Source: Alistipes sp.
Lineage (GTDB): Bacteria > Bacteroidota > Bacteroidia > Bacteroidales > Rikenellaceae
Direction of reading: 5' to 3'
NCBI GenBank assembly: GCA_017398045.1
Contig: JAFQHI010000024.1
Location: 1 to 39,638 of the forward strand
Length of the DNA: 39,638 nt
Below the pieces are notes generated by a model, which did no database searches, was not told the DNA's origin, and saw nothing but the letters and a program-made list of their open reading frames with translations. Numbering within the stretch: the stretch's first letter is position 1; every line of letters starts with the position of its first letter. This document shows, piece by piece, positions 26,101 through 34,655 of this stretch. Both the position numbers and the translations under genes were made by a program.

Positions 26101-26211
26101 GGCATATTGCAACTTACCTTCCGCTACCGAAATCGGAAAAGCGGGTTGTGCCACACCTTGTGTGCAGCACAAACCCGCGATACCGAGAAGCGTAAAAAGC
26201 AGCTTCTTCAT
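23161..26211 (-). CDS. Secreted two-domain protein: pectate-lyase-like beta-helix plus DUF6298-type barrel
   Basis: A 1016-residue exported protein, last gene of the pectin operon. Signal peptide about 1-22 (ending GVAQ). Residues about 90-465 look like a right-handed parallel beta-helix of the pectate lyase/pectinesterase-like superfamily: ILLKEGTYLLDEPLRI, then ladder-like stretches such as GVWLNNAEDCWVRQVDFRQFAG and HTLFLHCYSEHGQHDF. Residues about 615-900 look like a glycosidase-type (beta/alpha)8 barrel: RGVLLLDHNYGLWYD, GLLLFHQDYFQHNIIE, VVHLISEEYTGPLHFVEFW (acidic pair E791-E792), KEVLIALSA, VVDIIDIRYWHH. The last about 100 residues are a beta domain. I believe this is the DUF6298 group; its activity is not known to me. 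Context suggests release of a sugar from rhamnogalacturonan. It lies 14 bp after the second PL1 gene. Confidence 0.75.
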   Translation of the reverse strand: MKKLLFTLLGIAGLCCTQGVAQPAFPISVAEGKLQYATDKQGNRILDFSYCGYRNSNELIPDAEVVYTLSPSENDSELIQGHIDALAALPLNERGLRGAILLKEGTYLLDEPLRISASGIVLRGESKEKTVLVKRGVERGAVIYIEGATDRQFTGEVVVTTERIPVGTTSFEVASVEGLQVGQQLVVEQQPVARPRGRDAEVTEALMRQLGPGNIRIGWDRTITAIEGNRLTLDDALTFELGLRPVVVKPYTWAGRIDECGVEHLTLVSDYDKSYPMDENHAWTGVWLNNAEDCWVRQVDFRQFAGAAVAVQREARRVTVSDCQSFDPVSEMAGSRRRTFFTLGQHTLFLHCYSEHGQHDFSAGINAPGPNAFVQSDSYLSTGFSGSTGSWACGLLFDIVNIDGHDLSFKKLERTHARAGWNTANSVAWQCTAAGIECYAPRGYGMNYANGSWATMCGDGVMTNSDEFVKPYSLFRAQLAARIGAEKAQQITRIYDRDTNATSSPTIEQAIKLAKQAYEPRVTIPMWIAQAPFTASVEDNGRQAMLAHVDKAYREVDYALKNGRLTANDKLLVGGRQNVRWWSGNLAYDQLEKATDHVTRFVPDREGQGLTDRIDKVVANMKERGVLLLDHNYGLWYDRRRDDHIRVRRRDGDVWAPHYEQPFARSGEGQGWDGMSKYDLTKPNTWYWSRLKEFAEKASREGLLLFHQDYFQHNIIEAGAHWVDSPWRTPNNINNTGFAEPTNFAGDKRVFVADMFYDVNHPARRPLHRGYIRMCLEQLADYENVVHLISEEYTGPLHFVEFWLDCIAEWEAETGKEVLIALSATKDVQDAILRDPVRSKVVDIIDIRYWHHRSDGTTYEPEGGVSMAPRQYARKIKVGTIDFASTYRAVSEYRAAYPEKAVTFFAQSYPSYGWAILLAGGSCPTLHIEDERLLAAIPAMTTAEKDANSHRLMGEKGGLIYLPETASVTLSLPKGNYTLHSVDMKRGVTKRLVKQHKSTTPLVLNRAGLYWVEKTK

Positions 26212-26225
26212 ATGTTATAATGTGT

Positions 26226-27908
26226 TTAGAACAGGCTCTTAACCAGCGTGTTGTGATTGTTCTCCAGATTGGTCCAATCCACCTTCACGGTCGGGTCGAT
26301 ACCGTTGATATACTTCTCGATGTTCGTATAGCCGTCACCCGAGAGGTCGCCATTGGCATCGGTCGGGTCGTTGGGATTCAGACCATACTTCTTCTCCCAC
26401 TTGTCGGGCATACCGTCCTTGTCCGTATCGACATAGGGCTTACCCTTGTACTCGGGCAGACCGCCCACCTGCTGCGGGTCGGTGATGATACCGAGCTTGT
26501 AGGAGTCGGCCGGCAGGCGACGCTTTACGTACAGCGGCTGATGCTCCTTGGCATCCTTGGCATAGAAAATCTTACCCGTCTTAATCTGCTTCACCATACG
26601 CTTGTCAACGGCGTCACGCTTCGGGAGCGAAGCACCGCCACACGACAACACATGAGCGTAGGCCTCCTCGGCCGAGGTAATCGTTACGGGAGCCATCTCG
26701 AAGGGCTTCTCGGCACGTACCTGCTTCATCAGCTCGGGCTGGTCGGCAGTCACGAACTTATCGCCGGCCATCACGCCACCCTGCCAGTTGTCGGCCGTCA
26801 CGTCGGCATTGCCCCACGTCTTGTTGTCAGCTACATAGGCACGGCCCCACTTATCGCGGTTCGACTTATCGCGGCCATTCTCCACCTTCACGATGCGCCA
26901 TGCAATGGGCTTATCAGCGGGGGTAATCGGGCCGGGCTTGTAGTTGTTACCGATGATGTTCATGTAGCTCGAGTGGTCACCACCATCGACCGAACGGTTC
27001 CACCAGTTGAAGACCGTGTTGTTGATGAAGTTGAACGAGCCGTTCATACCAATCGAGCAGTTACGCGAGATGTTCGAAGCGAAGATGTTACGCGCGAAGG
27101 TCGAGTTGTGACCACCAATCGTAGCACCGAAAGCGTGGTTGTACATATCGAGGCACTCCGAGAAAATCGAGTTCTGAATCGATACGTTCACAGCCGGCAA
27201 TTTCAAACCGCGACCATCGGCCTGACGGTTATAGACGTGGCGGTAAATCGACATATTCTCGTCCAGACCCCACGAAGCCGATACGTGGTCAATCATCACG
27301 TTACCCACGGCATTACCACCCAGGGCGTCGTCACGATAGGCCACATCGGTCTGGCCACGACGGAAGCGCATATGGCGGATAATCACATCGTGCGTATTGA
27401 TGTGAACCGAAGCACCCGTTACGCAGACACCGTCACCCGGAGCCGTCTGACCGGCAATCGTGATATAGGGGGCATCGATGTCGATAGGCGACTTAAGGCG
27501 AATCACACCCGAGACGTTGAAAACAACGATACGTGCGCCACCGGCCTCGCAAGCCTCACGGAAAGTACCCGGACCGCGGTCCTCCAACGAGGTCACGACA
27601 AAGACCTTACCGCCACGGCCGCCCGGGGTGTACATACCACCACCCTCGGCACCCGGGAAGGCGGGAATCTTGGCCTGCGGTAAATCCTCGGGCTTCGAAG
27701 CCCAGGGGCGATAGACGCGACCAAACTCCTTCTCCTCCTGCTGAACGACCTTGTAGGCCTCCTCCCAAGCCTTCTTCTGCAAGGGAGCCAACGCAGCCTG
27801 CTCGCGGGCTACGCGCTGGTTAATCGAATCGGGAATCTCCGGATACTGTGCCAGGGCAGGCAGAGCCACTGCCAAGGCCAGCATCGAAATCAAAATCTTT
27901 TTCATCAT
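26226..27908 (-). CDS. Pectate lyase family 1 protein, copy A
   Basis: A 560-residue secreted lyase; signal peptide about 1-21 (ending ALAQ). An N-terminal helical segment is followed by the right-handed beta-helix: FPGAEGGGMYTPGGRGGKV, ITIAGQTAPGDGVCV, VIIRHMRFRRG and NVMIDHVSASWGLDENMS, corresponding to the PL1 Ca2+/substrate region. The C-terminal tail (about 494-540) carries two Asp-rich calcium loops (DTDKDGMPDKW and DANGDLSGDGYTNIEKYI) of thrombospondin-3/dockerin style. Such enzymes cut polygalacturonate by beta-elimination. It is a close paralogue of the gene upstream, sharing long identical blocks, and lies 33 bp downstream of it. A second Met codon directly follows the first. Confidence 0.9.
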   Translation of the reverse strand: MMKKILISMLALAVALPALAQYPEIPDSINQRVAREQAALAPLQKKAWEEAYKVVQQEEKEFGRVYRPWASKPEDLPQAKIPAFPGAEGGGMYTPGGRGGKVFVVTSLEDRGPGTFREACEAGGARIVVFNVSGVIRLKSPIDIDAPYITIAGQTAPGDGVCVTGASVHINTHDVIIRHMRFRRGQTDVAYRDDALGGNAVGNVMIDHVSASWGLDENMSIYRHVYNRQADGRGLKLPAVNVSIQNSIFSECLDMYNHAFGATIGGHNSTFARNIFASNISRNCSIGMNGSFNFINNTVFNWWNRSVDGGDHSSYMNIIGNNYKPGPITPADKPIAWRIVKVENGRDKSNRDKWGRAYVADNKTWGNADVTADNWQGGVMAGDKFVTADQPELMKQVRAEKPFEMAPVTITSAEEAYAHVLSCGGASLPKRDAVDKRMVKQIKTGKIFYAKDAKEHQPLYVKRRLPADSYKLGIITDPQQVGGLPEYKGKPYVDTDKDGMPDKWEKKYGLNPNDPTDANGDLSGDGYTNIEKYINGIDPTVKVDWTNLENNHNTLVKSLF

Positions 27909-27941
27909 GTAGTTTTTTTATTTGGTTATTGATTGATTCGC

Positions 27942-29627
27942 TTACAACAGACTCTTGCGACCGAGCAACGTATCTTTGTTGTTGTCGAGGTCCTTCCAAT
28001 CGACCTTCACCGTCGGGTCGATACCGTTGATATATTTCTCAATGTTCGTGTAGCCGTCACCCGTCAGGTCACCGTTGGCATCCGACGCATCATTCGGATT
28101 CAAGCCATAGCGACGCTCCCACTCATCGGGCATACCGTCGCGGTCGGTATCCTGCGGAGCCTTACCGGCCTTGTAGGTCGGCAGACCACCCACCTGCTGC
28201 GGGTTGGTGATGATGCCCTGCTTATAGGAGTCATCCGGCAGGCGACGCTTCACGTAAGGCGTTACATACGGCTCGGCATCCTTGGCATAGAAAATCTTGC
28301 CCGTCTTAACCTGCTTCACGATGCGCTTATCCACCGCGTCGCGCTTCGGGAACGAGGCACCTGCATTTTCAAGCACGAACTCATAGGCCTCGTCGGCCGA
28401 GAGAATCGACACGGGTGCCATCTCAAAGGGCTTCTCGGCACGAATCTGCGCCACATACTTTTGCGTCAGGTCGTACTCCTCGACCTGAATACCGCCCGAC
28501 CAGTTGTTGGCCGTAATGGCCTCGTTGCCATAGACCTTGTTTCCCGTAGCATAGACCTTACCGAATCGACGCTCACCATCCACACGGCTACGACCCGACT
28601 CCACCTTGGCAATGCGCCACGAAATCGGCTCGCCTGCGGGGGTAATCGGACCCGGCTTGTAATAGTTGCCGATGATGTTCCACCAGCAGCGCGGGCCACC
28701 GCCATCCACCGAGCGATTCCACCAGTTGAAGACCACGTTGTTCACGTAGTTGAAACCGCCACCCATGCCCACCGAGCAGTTGCGCGAGATATTCGAAGCA
28801 AAGAGGTTGCGGGCAAACATCGAGTTGTTGCCACCCAACGTAGCACCGAAGGCGTGGTTGTAGGTGTCGAGGGCCTCCGAGAAAATCGAGTTCTGAATCG
28901 TCACATTGGTCGAAGCCATCTTCGTACCCTTGCGCGTCACGCGGTCGCGGTTATAGACATGACGGTAGAGCGACATATTCTCGTCCAGGCCCCACGAGGC
29001 CGAGACGTGGTCAATCATCACGTTACCCACGGCATTGCCACCCAGCGCATCGTCGCGGAAGCCGACATCCATCGCACCACGGCGGAAACGCATATGGCGG
29101 ATAACGACATCGTGCGTATCAATCAGCACCGAAGCACCCGTCACGCAGATACCGTCACCGGGGGCCGTCTGACCGGCAATCGTCACATAGGGGGCGCGAA
29201 TGTTAATCGGGGTCTTGAGGCGAATCACACCCGAGACCTCAAAGACGATGATACGTGCGCCGCCCGTCTCACAGGCCTCGCGCAACGTACCTGGGCCGCG
29301 GTCCTCGAGCGAAGTTACGACCAGTACCTTACCGCCACGGCCACCCGTGGTGTACATACCGCCTCCCTCGGCACCCGGGAAGGCAGGAATCTCGGCTTTG
29401 AGCAGTTCATCGGGTTTCGAAGCCCACGGGCGATAGACTCTACCCTGCTCCTTCTCCTCCTGCTGAACAATCGGGAGTGCCTTCTCCCACGCCTCATCCG
29501 AGAGGCGTTCAATCTCGGCCGTCTGACGGTCAACACGCTGCTGTACCGAATCGGGAATCGTCGGATACTGCGCCTGCGAGGGCAACACCCACGCACAAGC
29601 GAAAAGGGCAATTAACAGTTTTTTCAT
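27942..29627 (-). CDS. Pectate lyase family 1 protein, copy B
   Basis: A 561-residue secreted lyase with the same plan as copy A: signal peptide about 1-20 (ending SQAQ); the RVYRPWASKP motif; the PL1 beta-helix with GAEGGGMYTTGGRGGKVLVV, IRHMRFRRGAMDVGFRDDALGGN and MIDHVSASWGLDENMS; and the C-terminal DTDRDGMPDEWERRYGLNPN calcium loops. By eye well over half the residues match copy A; the differences cluster in the loop around residues 230-240, the segment 345-400 and the region 420-450, which may tune substrate choice. The gap of 109 bp before it is the largest in the operon and contains a possible internal -7 box. Confidence 0.9.
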   Translation of the reverse strand: MKKLLIALFACAWVLPSQAQYPTIPDSVQQRVDRQTAEIERLSDEAWEKALPIVQQEEKEQGRVYRPWASKPDELLKAEIPAFPGAEGGGMYTTGGRGGKVLVVTSLEDRGPGTLREACETGGARIIVFEVSGVIRLKTPINIRAPYVTIAGQTAPGDGICVTGASVLIDTHDVVIRHMRFRRGAMDVGFRDDALGGNAVGNVMIDHVSASWGLDENMSLYRHVYNRDRVTRKGTKMASTNVTIQNSIFSEALDTYNHAFGATLGGNNSMFARNLFASNISRNCSVGMGGGFNYVNNVVFNWWNRSVDGGGPRCWWNIIGNYYKPGPITPAGEPISWRIAKVESGRSRVDGERRFGKVYATGNKVYGNEAITANNWSGGIQVEEYDLTQKYVAQIRAEKPFEMAPVSILSADEAYEFVLENAGASFPKRDAVDKRIVKQVKTGKIFYAKDAEPYVTPYVKRRLPDDSYKQGIITNPQQVGGLPTYKAGKAPQDTDRDGMPDEWERRYGLNPNDASDANGDLTGDGYTNIEKYINGIDPTVKVDWKDLDNNKDTLLGRKSLL

Positions 29628-29736
29628 CTTCTTAAGTTGTTAGTTTTGGTGTAATTGGTTGTCAAAAATACAGTTTTTCGGGCAAAGAACACGGCTAAAA
29701 AAGGTCAATCGCCCAAATCGGGGGCTGAAGCCACCC
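29628..29736 (-). promoter_or_regulatory. Longest intra-operon gap: possible internal promoter and weak hairpin
   Basis: The minus strand carries TATTTTTG (29670-29663), matching TAnnTTTG, with TTTG (29686-29683) only 12 bp upstream. Just after the GH2 stop, GGGGTGGC-TTCA-GCCCCC can fold (about 29718-29737), and a T6 run follows 17 nt later, too far for a textbook terminator. Together they may let the two lyases and the beta-helix gene be expressed partly on their own. Confidence 0.35.
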
Positions 29737-32352
29737 CTACTGAATGCCGAACTCCTGCTGTTGGCGGTCCACCTCCTCCAGCAGGCGACGTTTCTCCTCC
29801 TCGGAGAGCTGCGCACCTCCGTGCTTGGCGGTCGTTGCTCCCGCAACGGTTGCACGCTCTTGGTCGGCATAGCAGAAGGGCAACACGGCCGGAACGCTCT
29901 CAAACGCGATTTCGGCCGGCGTCGGGGCGTGCGTACCGGGGAATTCGACCTCGGCACGGATGCGAATCTTGCCCGCCTTGCGGGTCGAGCGCACCAGAAT
30001 CGGAGCCGAACCAAACTCCACGGGGCGCGGGTTGGCATAAATCGAGCGGTCGCCGATAATCTCGCCCTCACCCTCAATCGTGAAGCGGATGTTCTCCTTC
30101 GCCAAACGACGCACATTGCCGCTATCGTCCGTCACCTCGGCCACCACGACCACGAAATCCGAGCCATCGGCTACAAGGGGACGATTCTCCCAATCGACCG
30201 ACAGGCGCAGCATGGTCGAGCGACGCGAAGGCATCCGTTTCGTCGTGCAGACCACCTTGCCGTCGATAATACCCTCGGCCACCATATTCACGGCCTGCCA
30301 ATTCTTGTTCGTGTAGCTGTACGAACGAGCCTCCCAGAAGTCCCAGACATCCTCAAAGACCACCGGAGGCGAAGGCATCGTGCGCTCCGTGCGCTCCACG
30401 GCCTTGGTCCAACTCTTGGCACCGTTATAAATCGAGAGGCGTACCGAATCGCAATTCGTAAAGACGACGACATCCTTATCCGACCACTGCGACATTTCGT
30501 GCATGATATAGACCATCGGACCACTCTCGGCCGTGGGGTGCTGCAGGTCGGCTGCCGTCTGGCTGCGGAACATCCAATAGGCATATTTCGGCTGGCGGAA
30601 GGCATCGTAGATACCGCCCCAATAGGGGTCGGGATGGTAGCCGCGCTGGTGGTCGAAGGGGTGCCACTGCGCACCACCGATAAACTGGTTCTCCGTATTA
30701 TAGAGGTTGTTGTAGGTCTCGGTGAGCGACAAGGCCTGCACCTTCAACGGTCGCTCGCCCCAACTGCGCGAAGCGCGGTTATTGTTGTTGTGGGCATACC
30801 AATCATCGACATTCTCACCCCATTCGCGCGTGAAAATCGTCTGATTCGGGGCATCGGGTTTCTGCTCGTCACCGGGCCAGGCATAGACCACATCGTAATG
30901 CTCCTTCACGCCTGCCGAATGGACATCGGCAGCCGCCACGGGACGGTAGGGATAGGGGTATTCGTCCTTCGTAATTTGGAGGGCCTCCAACGAGAAATCG
31001 TGCGGGTAGCGCGTCTCATTGAGAATCGGCTCCCACATCAAGACCGAGGGATGGTTACGGTCACGACGGATAATCTCGCGCGTATTTTGGTGAACACGCT
31101 CGGCAAAAATCGGCAATTTGTTCCAATACTGCCAACCGGGCGTAGCAACAATCACAAACAGACCCAGCTCGTCGCAGGCATCCATGAACGAGGGGTCCTG
31201 CGGATAGTGCGCCACACGAATGATGCGACAACCGGCATCACGCAGACGCTTGGCATCGCGCCACTGCTGCGAATTGGGTACGGCATTGCCCACATAGGCA
31301 AAATCCTGGTGACGATTTGCACCGATGAGCTTGCCGAAGGGTTTGCCGTTGAGGATGAAGCCCTCCTCCTTCGAGAAGGCAAACGAGCGGATACCGATGC
31401 GCGTCACACCGCCATCCAACGCCTCACCGCTCTTGCGCGACTTGATGCGCGTCTCGACACGATAGAGATAAGGGTCATCGGGCGACCAAAGGTGCGGTTT
31501 TTGCACCTTGAAGCCCTGCTCTACGGAGCTGATTGCACCCGCTTTGAGGGTAGCACGCTGCGCGTGACGGCCCACCACCGTACCGGCGGCATCCTTCAAC
31601 GTGGTCTCCACGATGACCGCCTGCGTGGCTTCGGACTTGTTCTCCAACTCGCTCTTGACATAGACCTCGGCCGACGCCTCCGAAATGTTGGCAAAATGGA
31701 CAAACACACCACCCGCAGCCTCGCGATTCGCCTCAACGGGGTCCGTCAGACCCACCTTCGAGCGGGCAATGAGCCATACGTCGCGGTAGATACCGCCGTG
31801 GTAGGCGAAGTCGAGCGTATATTGCGGTTTTCCGGGAGGGTACATCTTGTCGTTCGTGTTGTCGGCCTTCACCGCCACCACGCACTTCTCGCCCGCCCTG
31901 ACACCTGCGTCCGAGAGCGAAATCTGAATCGGCAGATAACCGCCCAGATGCTCCTCGACGAGTTTGCCATTGACATAGACGGCCTGCTTACCCATCACCG
32001 CCTCGAAGTGCAACAGCACCTCCTTATCGGCACACGCCGCCGGCACGACAAAGTGTTTGCGATACCAAACCACCCCCTGATAGTTGCGACAACCACTCGC
32101 CTCGGCAGGGGTCAACTCCACAGTGTGGGGGGTCGAAACAACCTCCCAGGCCGAATCGTCGAATGCGACCGCCTCGGCACCCGCGGCATCACCTTTCAAG
32201 AAACGCCATCCGGCATTGAAATCATAGACCACACGGCCACTCTCCTCAAGCGGAATGAGTCCGGCTACCGAAAATTCGGCCGGCGTATAGTTCTCGGCCT
32301 GAACCATCCACGGTGCGAGCCAAGCGAGGGCCATCAAAAGGATTTTTTTCAT
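29737..32352 (-). CDS. Glycoside hydrolase family 2 enzyme
   Basis: An 871-residue secreted GH2 exo-glycosidase. Signal peptide about 1-19 (ending VQAE); N-terminal jelly-roll sugar-binding domain (about 40-200, FNAGWRFLKGDA, GVVWYRKHF, GGIYRDVWLI); immunoglobulin-like domain (about 205-320); TIM barrel (about 325-620); and C-terminal beta-sandwiches of the DUF4982 type. The acid/base is probably E446 in MWEPILNE. The nucleophile candidate is E510 in FTREWGEN. The tail is a charged helix rich in Glu/Gln. GH2 members cleave beta-galactosides, -glucuronides, -mannosides or beta-arabinosides; which one applies here cannot be read from sequence. In a rhamnogalacturonan operon, beta-galactosidase or beta-glucuronidase is likeliest. 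It starts 10 bp after the DUF5703 gene. Confidence 0.88.
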   Translation of the reverse strand: MKKILLMALAWLAPWMVQAENYTPAEFSVAGLIPLEESGRVVYDFNAGWRFLKGDAAGAEAVAFDDSAWEVVSTPHTVELTPAEASGCRNYQGVVWYRKHFVVPAACADKEVLLHFEAVMGKQAVYVNGKLVEEHLGGYLPIQISLSDAGVRAGEKCVVAVKADNTNDKMYPPGKPQYTLDFAYHGGIYRDVWLIARSKVGLTDPVEANREAAGGVFVHFANISEASAEVYVKSELENKSEATQAVIVETTLKDAAGTVVGRHAQRATLKAGAISSVEQGFKVQKPHLWSPDDPYLYRVETRIKSRKSGEALDGGVTRIGIRSFAFSKEEGFILNGKPFGKLIGANRHQDFAYVGNAVPNSQQWRDAKRLRDAGCRIIRVAHYPQDPSFMDACDELGLFVIVATPGWQYWNKLPIFAERVHQNTREIIRRDRNHPSVLMWEPILNETRYPHDFSLEALQITKDEYPYPYRPVAAADVHSAGVKEHYDVVYAWPGDEQKPDAPNQTIFTREWGENVDDWYAHNNNNRASRSWGERPLKVQALSLTETYNNLYNTENQFIGGAQWHPFDHQRGYHPDPYWGGIYDAFRQPKYAYWMFRSQTAADLQHPTAESGPMVYIMHEMSQWSDKDVVVFTNCDSVRLSIYNGAKSWTKAVERTERTMPSPPVVFEDVWDFWEARSYSYTNKNWQAVNMVAEGIIDGKVVCTTKRMPSRRSTMLRLSVDWENRPLVADGSDFVVVVAEVTDDSGNVRRLAKENIRFTIEGEGEIIGDRSIYANPRPVEFGSAPILVRSTRKAGKIRIRAEVEFPGTHAPTPAEIAFESVPAVLPFCYADQERATVAGATTAKHGGAQLSEEEKRRLLEEVDRQQQEFGIQ

Positions 32353-32362
32353 CTTAAGCGTC

Positions 32363-34627
32363 TTATTTGGTTGGTAGTAAAATCTTTACATCTTTTGCAC
32401 GAGAAGCGGGCAGCACCTCGAGCTTCACAATCTCGCCTCCGCGCAATTCACACTCGACGGTCGTGCGGTGCGGTGCATGGAGCTTGAACTTCACATCCCA
32501 CTCCGCAGGCCATGCAGGGAACAGCACAATACGCTCATCGTCGGTCTGCATCAACATCTCCTGCAACCCGATGGCACCACTGCCACCCCAATTGTGGTCG
32601 GGCGTCCAATCGAAACCGGGTCCCCAGAAGGCGGGGAAACGGTGCGGACCATTCGAGAGTTTTTCGCGCGTGAGGCGCACGGCATCCTCGGTCTGACCCA
32701 ACAGGGCCGCCCATATATTATCCTGCTTCCACCCCTTCGAGGAGCGCATTGCGACTGCGTGCGTGTCGTAGAGGTAGGTATTCAGAGCCACATCCAGCGG
32801 CTGATTGGAGGCCATCGAGTAGATGCGCCACGGGAAGACGGGGTAGAGTTGCGGGGTCTCGCTGTTGTTGATGCGCTCCCACACCACGGCCGGAGCAATC
32901 ATCTCGCGTCCATCCACCACGCGGTGCGGAATCTCGGGGATGCGCTCAAGCATCGCACGCCACGGAGCAACGGCCGTGTCGCCCTGCATCTTTTTCACTT
33001 CGAGGTAGCTCTCCAGCACCGTCCGAAGACCGGCCACCGTCGAGGAGGCATTGTAGGTCATCTTGTAGGTCTCGCAACCCGAGCCGGGGAAGAGGACGAG
33101 CTTCCCGTTGCCATCCAACTTGTTGCGGCCACGCTGTGCAGCGCGGTACTGATAATGCTCGTCGAAGAAACGGAGCGAGCTTTCAATCAGCGGCTTATAG
33201 CGTTCAATATCGGCACGGTCGTAGCGATAGGTTTCGAGAATCATCTGGCAGAACTCCAACACCGTATCCCAGCAATGCTCCAACCAGGCGTTGTACTCCA
33301 CCCCTTTGTCGAATGAGGCGGGGCGTTTCGTGCCATATTCCATGTAGTTCGGCAGGCCGAACAGCTCGATTTGCTCGGTGAACGAAGCCCCCTCATGGCC
33401 CCAATAATAGCGCGAACGCAACTCGGCATTGGGACGCATTCGCTCGTAGAAATCGAACTCGACGGGCATCAGGTCGAAGTCACCCGACCGCAACATCGGC
33501 CAATAGACCAAGCGTTGATTCTGGGCCGTCATCGTACCACCACCCCAATTTCTAAAATCGGGCGTGAAGGTCTGCTCGGGCTGGACAAATTCGGGGTCGA
33601 AGGTAAACAGACCACCGTTGAATTTCGTGGGGTCGCTGCCCGTGCGGTTACACCCCAACATATAGCGGAAGAGGGTATAGTTGCGGGTAATCTCTGCGCA
33701 TTCTCCCGCGCCCTCAATCCAGCTGCGCTGCCAAAAGGCTTCCCACCAACGCTCCGTATCGGCTTTGGCCGTCTTCGTAGCGGTGGCCTCGGCAATGGTT
33801 CGCTGCAACCCCTCGCGCCACTGCTTCACATCGGGCGTCTGGTCATTGTGCAACGCAATCGTAAAGCCCTGACGACGCATCGGCTTCACGCTGCAAAAAC
33901 GCCAGGCACGGTGGTTGGTCGAGAGATACACTCCATCCGTTGTCCCCTCGTATTGCAACTCCTCGCTCCACAGACGACCTCCCGCAATGCGGTGGGCCAG
34001 CGGGTTCCAAAGCTCATCCTTCACCGCGTTCATGCCCTCCACCTCGACCGTGCGGTCAAAGAGCGTCTCGGCCGGATTGTGGTGGTAGAAGGTCACGCCG
34101 TGCTTGTCGGGCGAAATGACATCGGCCGTCGTGACCAGGTCGGTCGGCTTGCGCCATTTGTGCGACGATTGACGACCCTCGTTTTTGCGATAGGGACGGT
34201 CTTCGTATCGCCAACTCTCATACAGCACGTTACACTGCACGGCACGCGGACTTTCGACCTCGACATGAATCACCGGACGGAAGGCATCGACCCAGAGCAG
34301 TACCTGCGCACCGCCCATCTTGACCACCATTTCGCTCTTCGTGAGACGCAGCGTCTGGCTGAAGGGGGCCTGCTTATCGGCTCCCTCGATATTGAGGCGT
34401 ACACGCCCCGCCTTGAGCAACGCATTGTGTTCGTCGTAGGAGCCGCTGCGCGTGATGTAAAACATCAACTCGCCCTGCTCGACCCAGACGTTCAACCCCA
34501 CATCGCCACCGCCCAAGGGCATCGACTCCGAGGAGTTCTTACTCTCGGTAGTCCATACGTAATCGGCCGGTTGCGCCCACGCTACCACCGACCACAGGAG
34601 CAATGCAAATAGTGCTATCTTTTTCAT
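32363..34627 (-). CDS. DUF5703-type, GH95-like secreted glycosidase
   Basis: A 754-residue exported protein; signal peptide about 1-18 (ending AWAQ). The N-terminal domain (SMPLGGGDVGLNVWVEQGELMFYITRSGSYDE) and overall plan resemble GH95: an N-terminal beta-supersandwich, an (alpha/alpha)6 barrel (about 290-640) and a C-terminal beta domain ending in NWGGSGAIGLQEMLMQ ... VLFPAWPAEWDVKFKLHAPH, the GH95-style tail. I recognise the start as DUF5703. GH95 contains alpha-L-fucosidases and alpha-L-galactosidases, sugars found on pectin and xyloglucan; a similar exo-activity is inferred but unproven. The short gap before it is made of 7-bp AAGAGNN repeats. Confidence 0.72.
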   Translation of the reverse strand: MKKIALFALLLWSVVAWAQPADYVWTTESKNSSESMPLGGGDVGLNVWVEQGELMFYITRSGSYDEHNALLKAGRVRLNIEGADKQAPFSQTLRLTKSEMVVKMGGAQVLLWVDAFRPVIHVEVESPRAVQCNVLYESWRYEDRPYRKNEGRQSSHKWRKPTDLVTTADVISPDKHGVTFYHHNPAETLFDRTVEVEGMNAVKDELWNPLAHRIAGGRLWSEELQYEGTTDGVYLSTNHRAWRFCSVKPMRRQGFTIALHNDQTPDVKQWREGLQRTIAEATATKTAKADTERWWEAFWQRSWIEGAGECAEITRNYTLFRYMLGCNRTGSDPTKFNGGLFTFDPEFVQPEQTFTPDFRNWGGGTMTAQNQRLVYWPMLRSGDFDLMPVEFDFYERMRPNAELRSRYYWGHEGASFTEQIELFGLPNYMEYGTKRPASFDKGVEYNAWLEHCWDTVLEFCQMILETYRYDRADIERYKPLIESSLRFFDEHYQYRAAQRGRNKLDGNGKLVLFPGSGCETYKMTYNASSTVAGLRTVLESYLEVKKMQGDTAVAPWRAMLERIPEIPHRVVDGREMIAPAVVWERINNSETPQLYPVFPWRIYSMASNQPLDVALNTYLYDTHAVAMRSSKGWKQDNIWAALLGQTEDAVRLTREKLSNGPHRFPAFWGPGFDWTPDHNWGGSGAIGLQEMLMQTDDERIVLFPAWPAEWDVKFKLHAPHRTTVECELRGGEIVKLEVLPASRAKDVKILLPTK

Positions 34628-34655
34628 CTTTGCTCTTCGCTCTTTTCTCTTTACT
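34628..34655. repeat. Four 7-bp CTTNNCT repeats between two operon genes
   Basis: CTTTGCT, CTTCGCT, CTTTTCT and CTTTACT follow one another exactly 7 bp apart (34628, 34635, 34642, 34649), read on the minus strand as AAGAGNN units. They run from the SGNH stop codon (34653-34651) to the ATG of the DUF5703 gene and supply purine-rich, RBS-like sequence several times over. Confidence 0.75.

Noticed and set aside
29659-32487. A 942-codon plus-strand frame antisense to GH2
   Set aside because: Shadow of the GH2 gene, with no recognisable motif and no promoter.
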